A DNA stretch of 64,000 nucleotides from Silene latifolia (taxonomy: Eukaryota > Streptophyta > Magnoliopsida > Caryophyllales > Caryophyllaceae), in NCBI RefSeq assembly GCF_048544455.1, contig NC_133532.1, positions 13,518,948-13,582,947 of the forward strand. Direction: 5' to 3'. A model generated the notes under the pieces. That model saw only the letters and a program-made list of their open reading frames with translations, made no database searches and had not been told where the DNA came from. Below, one piece after another: positions 1 through 11,600 of the stretch; position 1 is the first letter of the stretch; every line of letters starts with the position of its first letter. The translations under genes and the position numbers were made by a program.

Positions 1-2847
1 TTCTCATTGTATTTATATGTGAGTACATTTAATATAACACGTGCTGGTTTAATAATAGTGTATTTAATTAATTAATGAGTTGCATTGGCCAACACCATGT
101 AGAATTATTGTCTTTGTGTCATTCCAAATCCGGCAATGTTGGACTACTTTTCTTACTAACCACAATAATGTACAATTCAACTTTCTACTTACCTCTTCGC
201 GAGAGCACCCGCAGCGAGGCAATTATATACTGTTGTCGATGATGGATACCCCGATTTACACCAAAAAAATAAAATAATAATAGCAATAATTAATATGGAA
301 TACGGAGTATTATTTTGGAATAACAGTAATTTTTTTTCCTACAAGAATAAATCGTAAATGGTCCGTAAAAATCGACTTGCTTAATTAAAATATACGAGTA
401 ATATCGTCAAAAAAAACAAATATACGAGTAATAATTTATGGATATCAGGTTTAAACCTTCATCAAAGTCGTACATTGTAATTTGTCTAAGATATACCAAA
501 AAAAAAAAGTCATAAGATTCCTCAGAATCCTACTAAGAAACCAAAATACCACGAGTAACAAAAGGCGGCCAAAAGTCTAATAAAACGCCAAATCTTCTTT
601 CAGCAGACTATTTTTGTCTAAAATAATAAGACGAGATTTTGCACTTATTTTATGGTCAAATGTAATCACAATGGTCTAGCTAATGTTACAGCTTATTGTA
701 ACCTTTCTTTTTTCTAAAAATGGTCACATTTAATTATAAAATGATCTCAAAATTTCGGCTTATTGTTTCAGGCGACAATGGCTCATCTTAAATGAGACCA
801 ACTCCTAATAAAATCATGCAAGAAACCAACAAAACAAGAAAAGGGCTTACAAATATTAAAAGATTCAGTAATTATAGGGTTAAATGGTTAATTATAGGGT
901 AAAATGGTGTTTATATTGAGAGGGATTTTTTAATATAAAAAGAGAATTTATGTAAATGTATAGCCTATACGATGAATTAAGCTACAATAAATTGGCTTTT
1001 TTTTATACTCCGTATGAAAATAGAATTTATGGGTGTTGACATTCTAAATTAGAGAACGAGTAATATATATAAATCCTTCAATTTTTTTTTAAAGTTTTCA
1101 AGCGAGTTGCTTATCATTAGAGTCCGAAAAATATGACTCATTTGAAAGGTACACCTGCTCTACTAAATTACAGTTTGATTTCAAGGAGCTTGCATTTTAT
1201 TGACTAATTATGTAAAATGAGCTCTATTCAAGCTACAAATTTACAGCTCACCATTATTTAGAATAGGTAGTTTAAAAGCAAGGCGGCTGAAATTACATAT
1301 ATGACAAATAAGGCTACAATAAATTGTGCTTCACGCACTATTAAAAATGCTCATTACTAAACCAAAAAGTCCAAATAAAATAACCAAATCAATTCATAAT
1401 GCACCCATTAAGTTAAGTGTTTAGAGTTAAAATTAAATTAAAATAATTAGTGAAGTCAAATGATGATGATGAGTATGATAAAATGTGAGATTCCAAAATG
1501 CCATATTTGTGGAATCGTGGAAGCACCTCATTGTACGTCGACCAATTTGACTCACATGCAAAAATATATTTAAAAAAAGAAAAAAGAAAAAAGAAAAAGG
1601 GCTGCTAGTCTGCTTCTGCTACTAACTGGACCGCTAATAATACTCCTTCATTCACTCCTCTAAGCCATGCTACTTTACCTATTTAACTCAAGTCACAGAT
1701 TCTTATTTAAAAAAATAATAATTTCCGTCTTAAATTTATAAGTTATAACGGTTTAAGGATGATAGATGAGATAAAATAGAGATACTTAAAAACTAAAAAA
1801 TGATTTGTCCTATATAGTATTAATAATATATACAAGTCTACTATCCATGAGTCTAAATCATTACGGTAAGATCTCTGAATATTGAAAACGAAATTATAGT
1901 CATAATAAAATTCTTATTTAAGATCGTTCTAAATCTAGACCATACTCACAAGTCACAACTCGTACGTCATAGTTTATACCTTTGAGTTTATTTTAATTTT
2001 TAAAAGTGTGTGACACTTGACATCCACGGGTACAAGGGTGGCTCACTGGCTTGACTTGTATAATAAATGGATTATTTCGAAACTCAACAAAGGCGGCTTT
2101 CTTTACCCAAATAGTAAAATACCATCTCATTTCTGTTTCCTTTGTTTTCACAGTCCGTCTTATTATAGACGGCCATTATTCATCTATAGTTATAAACAGA
2201 TAGTGACCCTCTCATAAAATTAAAGTGGGAAGGCAGGTGGGGTATCCATTTTCTATCCATTTGCACTACCCGCTTTCATTTGTGAGAGGAACAATATCCC
2301 TATAGCTATGAATAGTGCCCGTCTATAATGAGAATTTGGGTTATTTTCAACCTCATTAACGCACCATGATTAGGGAATGTTTTGCTTTTAATTAATTCAT
2401 TAACTAATTAATTACGTCATGATATTATTTAGAGTGAAGTGATTATAAACTTGGTACACAAACTAGATCAGCTAGTAAAAAATTGATCCAGAGAAACTAG
2501 ATCGAGCGATTAGATATAAAACCGTGTTGATAATATTTAATTGCATTATAAATTGACCCAACTCGAATCCACTTAAAACTGCAAACTCGATCCCAGGGTT
2601 CACGTGAACTTGGACTAGTAAACAAGAGTCAAGTGCACGGACAGGGAAAGTAAAGTTGGATTAGCTTTGATGTTTAGACTTTTACATGAACATCGTGAGT
2701 CAATTTACATGTGAGAAACTACGAAAATGATCAGTTTAAAACAAGAAATTGCAAAATATCACAGCATCAAGTAGTGCAAGTGTGCAACTCTCAAGTTTCA
2801 GAGATGTATAGCCACTTTTGGACTTCTGGGTCCAACAATTTTTGGAC

Positions 2848-2880
<33 letters not shown>

Positions 2881-3140
2881 AGAGACTTCGAGTGAAACCG
2901 TCTCATACAATTGTTCTATGTTTTGGACTTCCGGGTCCCCTATTATACGACGATCTTGTAGTATAACTTGTCAAAAATTTAGTGTGTAATTTTTTTGACA
3001 ATCAATCGATATTATATATTGTGAAATTTTTATTGTGAAAGTCAAATATTAGGAATTTGTTTTAGTGAAAGTCAACAGTATTTGACCACTAAATTCTTTC
3101 AGAGACGATAAACATAGGATAGAGGGAGTACTGTTTTCCA
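1..3140. other. AT-rich intergenic DNA, no gene seen
   Basis: I see no credible coding region, RNA gene or conserved motif here apart from the MITE candidate at 2151-2337. Open frames are short and low in complexity. A run of about 29 A at 2850-2878 produces a poly-lysine frame that is not a gene. Short remnants of the TACGGAGTA type occur at several places, for example near 302 and 1008, and are probably old transposon ends. Confidence 0.6.
2151..2337. mobile_element. Probable member of the MULE-like MITE family
   Basis: This segment resembles the better-defined copies at 3150-3336 and 3920-4116. It has a left end with CCGTCTTATTATAGACGG, an internal GTGGGAAGGCAGGTGGGG block, and a right end GTGCCCGTCTATAATGAGAA. 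I could not find a matching 9-bp target duplication, so the boundaries are approximate and the copy is probably old. Confidence 0.45.
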
Positions 3141-3149
3141 TAGGATGAT

Positions 3150-3336
3150 CAGCTAGTCTTGCTTGTGACGGACCAATCCCGTCACAAGCTTGTGACCTCT
3201 CATAAAAAGGGAGAGGGGACAAGGTGGGGCACCTCCCATGTGCTTCCCACTCACCTCTCAATGGGCATTTTGTGAGAGGAAACGGTTTCCGTCACAAGCT
3301 TGTGACGGATATCGCCGTCACAAATGAGATTTTGTG
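3150..3336. mobile_element. MULE-like MITE, 187 bp
   Basis: This is a short non-coding element whose ends carry GCTTGTGACGG and CCGTCACAAATGAGA as imperfect terminal inverted repeats. It is flanked by the near-perfect 9-bp duplications TAGGATGAT (3141-3149) and TAGGATCAT (3337-3345), as expected for Mutator-type transposition. It is very similar to the copy at 58192-58383 and lies about 330 bp beyond the WEE1 stop codon. Confidence 0.85.
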
Positions 3337-3671
3337 TAGGATCATATACTTCTAAAGTTCTAATCGAGTTGAGTAACATGCATTTTCACCATTTGCCAGG
3401 AATCGAACTGTTGAACAATGTCCAGCTTGCATTGATGATTTGATATGGCATGGCTAAAAAACCACTGAAACATGTTACACATTACACATTTACAAAATTT
3501 GCACCATTGAATACGCCAAAACTGGTGCATATAGCTATTGAAGAACATAAGTTATATGAAACTCATGATCAACTTTTTCTAACCTCGGCGGGTTGCAAGC
3601 TGAAATCTTGGCATTTTGGTAGGTCTTCTATAATCAGATCTCTCAGAATCTCCAATGTAACCAACATGGCT

Positions 3672-6600
3672 TTACTTGGATTTCACAGCTTGAATGGTTT
3701 TGGAAAAAATTGGATTCTCGATTATTTGTTTTGCTGAAGGTCTTTGAGCCGGATCAGGATCAATCATAGCCTGTTATATGTCAAAATATGAGAAAACCAA
3801 GGTATCAAATGTAGACAGTGATCGCGCACATTGTGACTGAGTTATCAAGATTTTGGAACTCTGGTGTGTTGGGCTCCATTTGTGGAACAATGACCGAAGA
3901 TCAGGTTGTGGCGACCAACCAAAGCGTCTTGCTTGTGATGGACACTATCCGTCACAAGCTGGAGACGGATAGCGTCCCTCTCACATTAAGGCAAGTGGGA
4001 AGGCAAGTGGGGGGAAATAGAGCACCCAATGGATAGTGCCACTTGCATATTGTGAAAGGGGCACTATCTGTCTTGAGCTTGTGACGGATAGTGCCCGTCT
4101 TCAATGAGAATTTGTGGCGACCAAGAGTGAGATTAAGTCTCGAAATGAGATGTAGTATGTTGCTTAATTTTTCATTACTTGCATACAAGTGCGAGACACT
4201 TGACACTCCAAATCAGGTCAAGAACCTGAAAGTTCTTAGGAATTAACGGAGTGTGACACTTGGTCATGCAGCCGTGTTTGTTTAGTCAGTTAGATCTGAA
4301 CTATAAATTACCTTGAGCAAATTCTGCAGCAGAAGTGAATTGGTAGGAAGCAATGGCAGTTTCCCTTCCTTTAGAAGCTGATGACCAGTATCAGGCAACG
4401 ACGACCCTAGCAAAAGCTCATAAATAGAGACTCCGAGTGAAAAGATATCAACTTTATCAAGATGATCATACTTCTCATTCAGAATTTCTTGGGGCATATA
4501 GCGTGCATCCCCCTCTTCAATGGGCAAACTTTTATCAAGCAGTGTAGCACAGCCGAAATCACCAAGCTTAAAGATGCCACTCTTGACATAAATATTGTCT
4601 GGCTTCAGATCGAGATGAGCAATACCTTTCTCATGTATAAATTTCAGTGCTCTGGCTATCTGTATCAAAGAACACTATAACTTATACTCCGTATCAGATG
4701 GTTCTACATGTGATGCCAACCCATTGACCATACAAATTAAATGCATATTACGTATTCAGGTTGGTCTAAGAATTAAGACCTTTGTATGAGAGTCTGCGAC
4801 TATCTCGAACATTTTAAAGCTTGCAACATCATTTTACTTATCACGTTCACACAAAAGAACAATTCTGAGCAAGTGTCTAACTGAAGACAAATATATACCT
4901 GGTATAGAGCTTCCAAAACTTTTTCCTCGTTCTGCAAGCAACACGAATTATGAATAGACAGGCTATAGTCACAGAGCTCCATCTGTATGTACAATTTCTC
5001 ATTTTCAAACCAAGATGTGTGGTATGCTACTAGATTTTCATGGAAACCTGCAATTAACAAATCAAATTATTCAAAAATCTTACTGAGGTGGCGATAATTG
5101 AGTAACTAGACTTGGCAAACGGGTTGTTCAAGTTGGCCGTGCCATTTCATGCACTTTGTTATAGGGTCAATTTTAGTACAGATCATTCTCGAGTAGGTGG
5201 TAAAATTGGCCAGGCCCAATTCGGACATTTTCAATACAAGTTTTCTCGGACTGCGTTGATTTAGGTTTGGGTGTTCTTCCCAAGTCCCATCGGTGATTTG
5301 AATCTTGGTCAGTTCTACCGCGTACTACATTTTACAACATAGACTTTTTCACATACCTAGAGCAGCTAATGCTTGAACTTCCATCAAAGCTTTCCTCCTG
5401 CAGTTATCATTTCAAGATAAGTTAGTTAGACAATAAGAGAGATGGTAAGTCGTGGACTGCAACGAGCAAACAAGTTACCTTTCTGTGTCTTGGTACAATT
5501 GCCTGATGCTATGTTTTACAGCATACATACAACCATCAATTCTCTTCAGCACTTTAAATACACGGCTGAAGTTCCCATTTCCAATTTGCTAAGAAGAAGG
5601 AAATCAAGTATTAAGTATGTTGATTTTTAAACGTAAAATTTATAAGCTGTGTGGAACTGCAAGTACCTCAATTTCTTGAAAGTCTGCTCGATATCGTGAC
5701 ATGCTGTCAACACCAGCAGAAACTGAGAAAAAACCTGAGTGCCAGAAAAGCAATGTGGATATGATATCACTTCTAGAAAAACAGAAATAACTAATTTTCG
5801 ACAAGGTGGGAAATGATTCCATCCCTTTAAAGCAGTTCAAGTAACTAACTCGCAAACTTAAATTTTAGACGGTACAAATATCATGATTATCATCACCCGT
5901 TTGTCTCCAAAGAGACTCTACACCTAGAAGAGTAGAAGGGAAGGGGAAGAAGCGCAAACTGAAAATGCCATTAACTCATTATGCAAACACTATTAGAGAA
6001 GGAAGCAAACAATGGCTCAGAAGTAGCTACCTGGGCACTTAGTTCTCCAACTATCAAACGGATCCACATCCGTTTCTGAGGCATCATCTATATACGGGTT
6101 CCTTATACAAGGTGGTGGCATGACACGACAACGTAAAGCAACTGCTGACGGAGGAACATAACTCCGTCCTTTTCCCAGTGTAGTTGATATGCTTGTTTTT
6201 TCCGTCTTTATTTCATCAGTGTAAGAAGAATCTTTTGAGAGTTCCTCAGTCTTCTGACTGTCAGACAGGGAATCTGGAGATTTCACAGGGACAATATCTG
6301 GAAAATCATAAAAATTCAGCGAGGTAGAAGACCAAAAAGCGTAATAGAACAGCTGCTCTAGTTATACTGAAAACACGCAGCTATGTACATGCTCCAATTC
6401 AATAGTGATACATTTCAAAGAGTTGTATTAGCCTATTAGAGAACATATTGGTAGGTTTCACTAAATATTAACAGAAGTTACCAACACAACATTCATTCTC
6501 GTACTTTTTTACCCCACCTTTTACGGGATCCCTATAGCCACTAGGGTAATGTTGTTTTCCGTAGTTAAATAACACTCGTGTCCTTGAGAGTTCAGACTTC

Positions 6601-8349
6601 AGAGCCCTACACAATAAGCTATCTATGATGCTAATGCTAATATAGTTTCCACTTCTGTATGTGAAGTGGAAAGACGTCAAGGATCCTGATGGGCATACAC
6701 AAGAATCAAAGTCATTTGGGTACCTCTCAACTTTCATATGACATAAACATGATTATCTACGGAACATATCATAGCTAACACATTAAATCAGGTATATGAC
6801 TTGAATGCAGATTTTTAAACAAAGTTAAAGTTTCCCTGGTGTAAGCAAAGAAAGAAGTATAATCCTAAGGTTCTAAAGTCCGAGCTTCTAAGTAGGCAAC
6901 TACCTTGCTTATGTATTTTACGCCAAGTAGTCTTCAACTTCTCCGGTGAAGGTGGACAAGCATTAATTTCCTGCTGTAGAAGCAAAGACATCTATAAAAC
7001 CAATAAACAATAACAACACAAAATCTGGATTAATATACCAAGACTCCAAGAGAATCTAATCATCATCACTACCTTGTTCCCATCCAAATTGCTGAAAAGA
7101 TTTTGACATTCGGGCGTAATGTAATCAGGTGTGCTGCAATACATTTCCACAGACAGGGTCAATCAATATTCAGCAAACCAGACATTTATAAAACCAAACT
7201 TTAGATCATTAATCACACAAAAACCGACCCATTTCCAAATCGACAACACTAATTTGTTACAGATTAATAAAGGAATGCATCAAGACTCAAGAGTCAAACT
7301 TTTTGAAACCCCAAGCTCAACCATTGATTTGGCTTCAACCATCAGCTTAAACTTTTAGTGTGTGTTTGGATTGAAGGATTTGAAGGTAAAAGAAAGGGAG
7401 GGAGAATAGGGGATTTAAAATCCCTTGTTTGGATAGCAAATGAGGGTGAAAGGAAATGGAGGGCGAGAAATTTGGAGGGATCCAATTCTCCTCCTCCAAG
7501 CCTAATTAAAATCTCTCTGCAATAGGCAAGATTCGGAGGGATTGTATCCAAACATCCACACCACATTTCCCCTCCCCTCCTTCCCCCTCCTCTCCCGTTC
7601 CCTCAACTTTTGCTATCCAAACACACCTTTAGTCGGGACGATTCTCACACACAAATACACTCACAATTTGAATCAAATAACCACACAAAAACGAGCCATT
7701 TCACAAATCCACAACACCAATCAATACAGTTTAACAAAAGCTTAGTCAATCAAAGCAATGCATCATTACTCAATACTCAAAACTCTTTGAAACCTGGAGC
7801 TCAAACCATCGATTTGGCTTCAACCATCAGCTTAAACTTTTGGTTGTGACGATTCTCACACATAAATCACACTCACAATTACCAATTTTATCAGCATATC
7901 AATTCAGCAGGCATCATATTAAGCAATTAAATTAAAAACTTGCTAAAACTGCAGATAATGTTGAAATCAAACAAAAACAAAAACATGGGTAATGATTAAA
8001 AACACAAAAAGATTAAAACTTGAATGAAATAATGAGATGGGTACCAAAAAAAATCCTGACTAAGGATGAAATCTTTATCATCAAAACTACCCATAACATT
8101 ATCAACAACTAAATCAACATCATTTGAAGCTGAACTAACTTTCTGCAACTTAGAACACTCAACTCTATTAACATTAATATTGTTATTAATATTAATATTA
8201 ATTTTATTATTAATATTATTATTAATAATCTTTTGAGAATGAAGGACAGAGAGTTGGGTAAGCATGGGTTTCAAAGGTCTAGTATTAGAGAGTGTTTTTT
8301 GGAGTTTTTTAGTGTCTTTTTTGGTTGAATTTCTTCTACCTCTCTTCAT
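3672..8349 (-). CDS. WEE1: WEE1 protein kinase (CDK inhibitory kinase), 10 exons
   Basis: Plant WEE1 phosphorylates the inhibitory tyrosine of CDKs and acts in the nucleus in the DNA replication and damage checkpoint. Exons, 5' to 3': 8349-8045, 7133-7073, 6970-6904, 6297-6031, 5722-5667, 5588-5479, 5397-5357, 5047-4899, 4659-4312, 3770-3672. All introns are GT-AG and phases join without a stop, giving 500 aa, the length I recall for Arabidopsis WEE1. Residues 1-245 are the variable N-terminus, with an Asn/Ile-rich stretch near 40-62 and the conserved FILSQDFF and AVALRCRVMPPPC blocks. The kinase domain begins near 250: glycine loop GNGNFSRV (255-262), ATP lysine K277, catalytic HLDLKPDN (Asp369), DFG (Asp386), and the WEE1-type segment EEGDARYMPQEIL. 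The start is the only Met that opens a plant-like MKR N-terminus. Introns 1 and 9 contain transposons. The gene looks intact. Confidence 0.95.
3920..4116. mobile_element. MULE-like MITE in the last WEE1 intron
   Basis: This 197-bp member of the same family as 3150-3336 begins CAAAGCGTCTTGCTTGTG and ends AATGAGAATTTGTG. The flanking 9-mers are GCGACCAAC (3911-3919) and GCGACCAAG (4117-4125), one mismatch apart. It lies inside intron 9 of WEE1 (3771-4311) and leaves the splice sites untouched. Confidence 0.85.
7195..7870. repeat. Tandem duplication in WEE1 intron 1
   Basis: Two diverged copies of a ~210-bp sequence lie head to tail. Both contain ACACAAAAACGACCCATTT-like sequence, then GATTTGGCTTCAACCATCAG, CTTAAACTTTT and GACGATTCTCACACA. 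The left copy is split by the MITE at 7360-7625. The right copy shows the uninterrupted site, which confirms the insertion point. Confidence 0.75.
7360..7625. mobile_element. hAT-like MITE in WEE1 intron 1
   Basis: The 266-bp element begins GTGTGTTTGGAT and ends ATCCAAACACA, forming a short terminal inverted repeat. The flanks CTTTTAGT (7352-7359) and CCTTTAGT (7626-7633) form an 8-bp target duplication with one mismatch, typical of hAT elements. The interior is purine-rich on one half and pyrimidine-rich on the other, so it could fold into a long hairpin. There is no coding capacity. Confidence 0.75.
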
Positions 8350-8697
8350 TTTTGAGCAATTTTTGGAGATTGGAAAAATGGGGAAAGTTTAGTGATTGTT
8401 AAATTAAGGGTTTGTGAGAGTGTGTAAAAGGAATTGCATTTTCGCGGGGGATTAAAAAATTTGTGGGATTTTTGATTTTTAATTGTGTGTTGGGATTTGG
8501 ACCATTTGGTTTGGTTTGATCTCAACGGTTCATGTTCTGTGTACATTCTCTTAATCTGTTCATGGTTCGTCTTGTTCATTAACTCGATTCGTTTTGTTTG
8601 TCTCTTGTCGAATAACCCGATTCGTTTGGTTCGCCCATGTCTATTCATTTCCTCCAAGTTTCATAGCTTGATACTTGCTCCTATCTAGATCTGGCAA

Positions 8698-8965
8698 AAC
8701 TGATATGATTCGAATGTCTCGGCTGATAAGGCTGACCCGAAAATGAAACGAAAGTGATCTGATAGACCCGACCCGAAATGACCCGATTGAATCAAAATAC
8801 TAAATTAATGCAAAATTATGACCCGAAATGACCCAAACGACCCGACCCAAAATGACTCAATCCGAAGTGACTCGACCCAAAAGTGACCAGACCCGAAAAT
8901 GACTCGAGAACATTGTTGACCCGAAAATAACCCGACCCGAAGTGACTCGACCCGAACCCAACCCA
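8698..8965. repeat. Degenerate TCGGG-type minisatellite
   Basis: The segment is dense in ACCCGACCCGAAATGACCC-like units of 5 to 15 bp, with no fixed period. The same motif in reverse complement makes the array at 23394-24100. It lies in the presumed upstream region of WEE1, 350-620 bp before its start codon. Confidence 0.8.
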
Positions 8966-8974
8966 AATGACCTA

Positions 8975-9235
8975 CTCCCTCCATACCACACCAATGGTAA
9001 CATTGAGAATCTTGGCACTATTCATGGTCGTAGGAAATCTTCGATATTATTCTTAATCTATAAGACAAAATATAGTCATGTGAGATCTTGTTTAGTTTAT
9101 CGTCATAAATGCTACGGAGTATATATCAAATTTTTATAATTTTTAATAATGTGTAACTAAAGATATTCACGTTGCAAAACGTGTCCCGACAAGTGTCAAA
9201 AAATCAATGTTACCATTGGTGTGGTATGGAGGGAG
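8975..9235. mobile_element. Stowaway-type MITE, 261 bp
   Basis: The element begins CTCCCTCCATACCACACC and ends GGTGTGGTATGGAGGGAG. These are perfect inverted ends of more than 25 bp that continue into CAATGGTAACATTG. TA dinucleotides flank both ends (8973-8974 and 9236-9237). This is the classic Tc1/mariner Stowaway structure. It lies upstream of WEE1. Confidence 0.92.
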
Positions 9236-9419
9236 TATTTGCTAGGTCTACCCCTACCCCGGTTACTATTTGAAGCCAACTTTATACAATTTGGTCTTCA
9301 TTTTTGTGAGAGAATTATGAAAAGTAAAATTTTAAGTATGATATTAACATATTTTGTAATAATCATATCTTTTTAGAAGTATAATTTCAACAAAGAAAAG
9401 TAATATGTATAAATGATGA

Positions 9420-10001
9420 TGATGGGGCATATTCTGCACCCCCTGACCGAGTCAACATATTGAGCAAGGTCAAGGATCAAGAGACAGCAAGTCAACATGT
9501 TAGACCGCCTAACCGACGCAGCCTGTCGGCCGGTCACTTGGGTCCCGGCTGAGCCATCAGCCGGCCGGGAGACATATCCGCGTACTCATATCCAAGACCC
9601 CTCGGCATGGAGTCAGCCGGCCTGCCATGGGCCCCTCGGCCGAGGGTAGAACAGTCTTTCCACCTGCTAGCCACTTGGCCACTACGTGACAAAAGGTGAA
9701 AGTCTATAAATACTCCACTTCTCTCATTGAGAAGGGGATCCACAATCTAACCTAAAACTCACTATTCATCTGGTATAAACTCCCTTATCTCTCTACAATA
9801 TACTTTGTCAAGTAGCATACAACTTAATCCCTTTAAGTTCACTGACTTGAGCGTCGGAGTGAGTACGCTCGGTGCAAAGCCGAACCCTCAGTTTGTTCAT
9901 CGTTTCAGGAGAGACCGAGAGGAAGAGCCAAGGCAAGGAAGGACATCCATTCACCAAGCTTACGTGGTAAACAATACTGCTCTGGAATTACACCCGGAAC
10001 A
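9420..10001 (+). repeat. 5' LTR of element 1
   Basis: The LTR begins TGATGGGGCATATTC and ends CACCCGGAACA, so it has TG...CA termini. It matches 19676-20254 at roughly 98% by eye. Differences are mostly C/T or G/A changes plus one 3-bp indel near 9616. Confidence 0.95.
9705..9712 (+). promoter_or_regulatory. TATA box of the element 1 LTR
   Basis: TATAAATA lies 285 bp into the LTR and is followed by a C/T-rich stretch. The same box sits at the corresponding place in the other three LTRs (19958, 49172, 57172), although the base before it differs in the 3' LTR of element 1. It is the likely promoter for the genomic RNA; the function is inferred. Confidence 0.7.
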
Positions 10002-10002
10002 A

Positions 10003-10020
10003 TTGGCGCCGTCTGTGGGA
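10003..10020 (+). other. Primer-binding site, element 1
   Basis: TTGGCGCCGTCTGTGGGA follows directly after the LTR. TGGCGCCGT is complementary to the 3' end of a tRNA ending ACGGCGCCA. From memory this fits tRNA-Asp-type priming seen in related Gypsy elements, but the last bases do not match the canonical tRNA, so the tRNA assignment is tentative. Confidence 0.75.
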
Positions 10021-10097
10021 ATAAGATACTAGAATCTAGTCAAATCCCTTACAAAAAAAAAACACAAAACAAAACCCACCCAACAAGCTAAGAAAAT

Positions 10098-11600
10098 GTC
10101 AAAATAGCCAGAAGCAATTGTGATCGATTTAAACCGCATTCTATCGGGATGACAAAGTCCTTAATTCCGAGATCGGGCCGTCGTCCTCCGGCCGAGTAAT
10201 TCAACCGGCGTACGGGATGCCGACATGCCGAAACACCATCGCTGCACGGCCAAGTCACTATCATGGGACATGTGGTCGATGCAAAGAAAAAGCTACTCCT
10301 GGACTCGACGGGTAATACGCCGATCACCCCGCCGCAACGCCGGTGACGGCAAAGACACCCGCAGTGACCAGGGCCCATAAAGTGACCCCGAACAACTTGT
10401 CCGGGGCAATGCAAGGAGTGGAGCATACTAGGACGGCGGCGGTGCCCGTGGTGTCGATGGCCGACCAAAGTCCTTCCCCACGCGAGGGAGGACGGCGTCG
10501 CCGCGGCATCAAAGAGGCCACCCCCGAAGAAATGAAGACAGAAGTTCGACTCTCCAAAGTCGGACAACAAGAAGCCCTTCCCGCCACGGGGAGAGAAGCC
10601 GGACTAGGGCCGCGAGGAGCCGATCGCCACGTGCCACTCGACACGTGGTCAGACAGCCCCTCAAAGCACCTACGTCCTCGAGGTTCCGGTCGAGTAAACT
10701 AAAGCCGCCACCCCTATCCTACAAAGGGGACAACGACGACCGCCACGCCGAGGCTTTCGAGTCTTACATGTCGGTGTGGGAGCAACCTGATGAGGTTTGG
10801 TGCCGAATCTTCCCAACAACCCTTCATGGGATGGCCCAAAGTTGGTACAAGGGGCTACCCAATGGCTCGGTGTATTACTACGCCGACCTAAGAGACAACT
10901 TCATAGCCCAGTACTCTTGCAACAAGAGAAGGGCCGTGGAGACATCCGATCTCCTCACTATCCGACAGGGGGAGGACGAGTCCCTCCGGAGCTACGTGAA
11001 GAGGTTCGACGCGAAAGCTCAGCAGATCCGGGAGCCGAATGCCGAGCGGGCGGCCGCGACCGATGAAGGGCCTCCCGAAAGGCGAGCTCAAAGATGAGCC
11101 GATCAAGTGCGGGGACCTCAACGGACTCCACCGGAAGGATGGCCGACCAAGCCATAAAGGTGGAGGACTACCACAAGACCTGGGTCAGCCACAGTGAATC
11201 TGAGCACTCAGGAAGGAGGAGCCGCCGAGACAACGAGGATGAAGGACGCCGTGACAGCAATAGATCACGGCCGGAAAGATCCAGCAGGAAGCAAAACTCG
11301 GCGGACGCCGGGGGGAGTTCGGGACCATACACCCATAAGCGGTACAGCGGTCCCACCCCTCTGGTCAAAACACCGGCCGAGGTCTTCGCCCTGAGCAAGA
11401 TCGAGCGAAGGGCAGAAGTGGACAAGACCCCCCAAGATGAAGAGGGAAGGCGACGCAAGCCAATTTTGCGATTATCACGGCCAGACCGGCCATAAGACCG
11501 ACGACTGTCGGCAACTGAAGAACGTCATTGAGGAGCTGATCCAAAAGGGGGCCCTCAGCAAGTACGTAGCTGGGAACCCAGAATCCAGCTCCGGCGGGGA
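10098..11600 (+). pseudogene. gag of element 1 (broken)
   Basis: Gag forms the particle and binds the RNA. The start methionine near 10098 is followed at once by a TAG (codon 4), where element 2 has a sense codon. The conserved retrotransposon gag domain is clear at 10690-11060 (WEQPDEVWCRIFPTT, SWYKGLP, DLRDNFIAQYSCNKRRAVE). The frame then shifts twice: near 11063 (MKGLPKGELKDE in another frame) and again before 11437. A single zinc-knuckle-like motif CDYHGQTGHKTDDC lies at 11467-11508. At least two frameshifts and one stop make it non-functional as read. Confidence 0.85.

Noticed and set aside
2711..2989. 92-codon open frame with a poly-Lys run
   Set aside because: The run is a poly(A) tract and the rest has no recognisable protein character.
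10088..10644. Minus-strand frames opposite gag in element 1
   Set aside because: GC-rich shadow frames. The plus strand carries the recognisable gag sequence, and no domain is visible on the minus strand.
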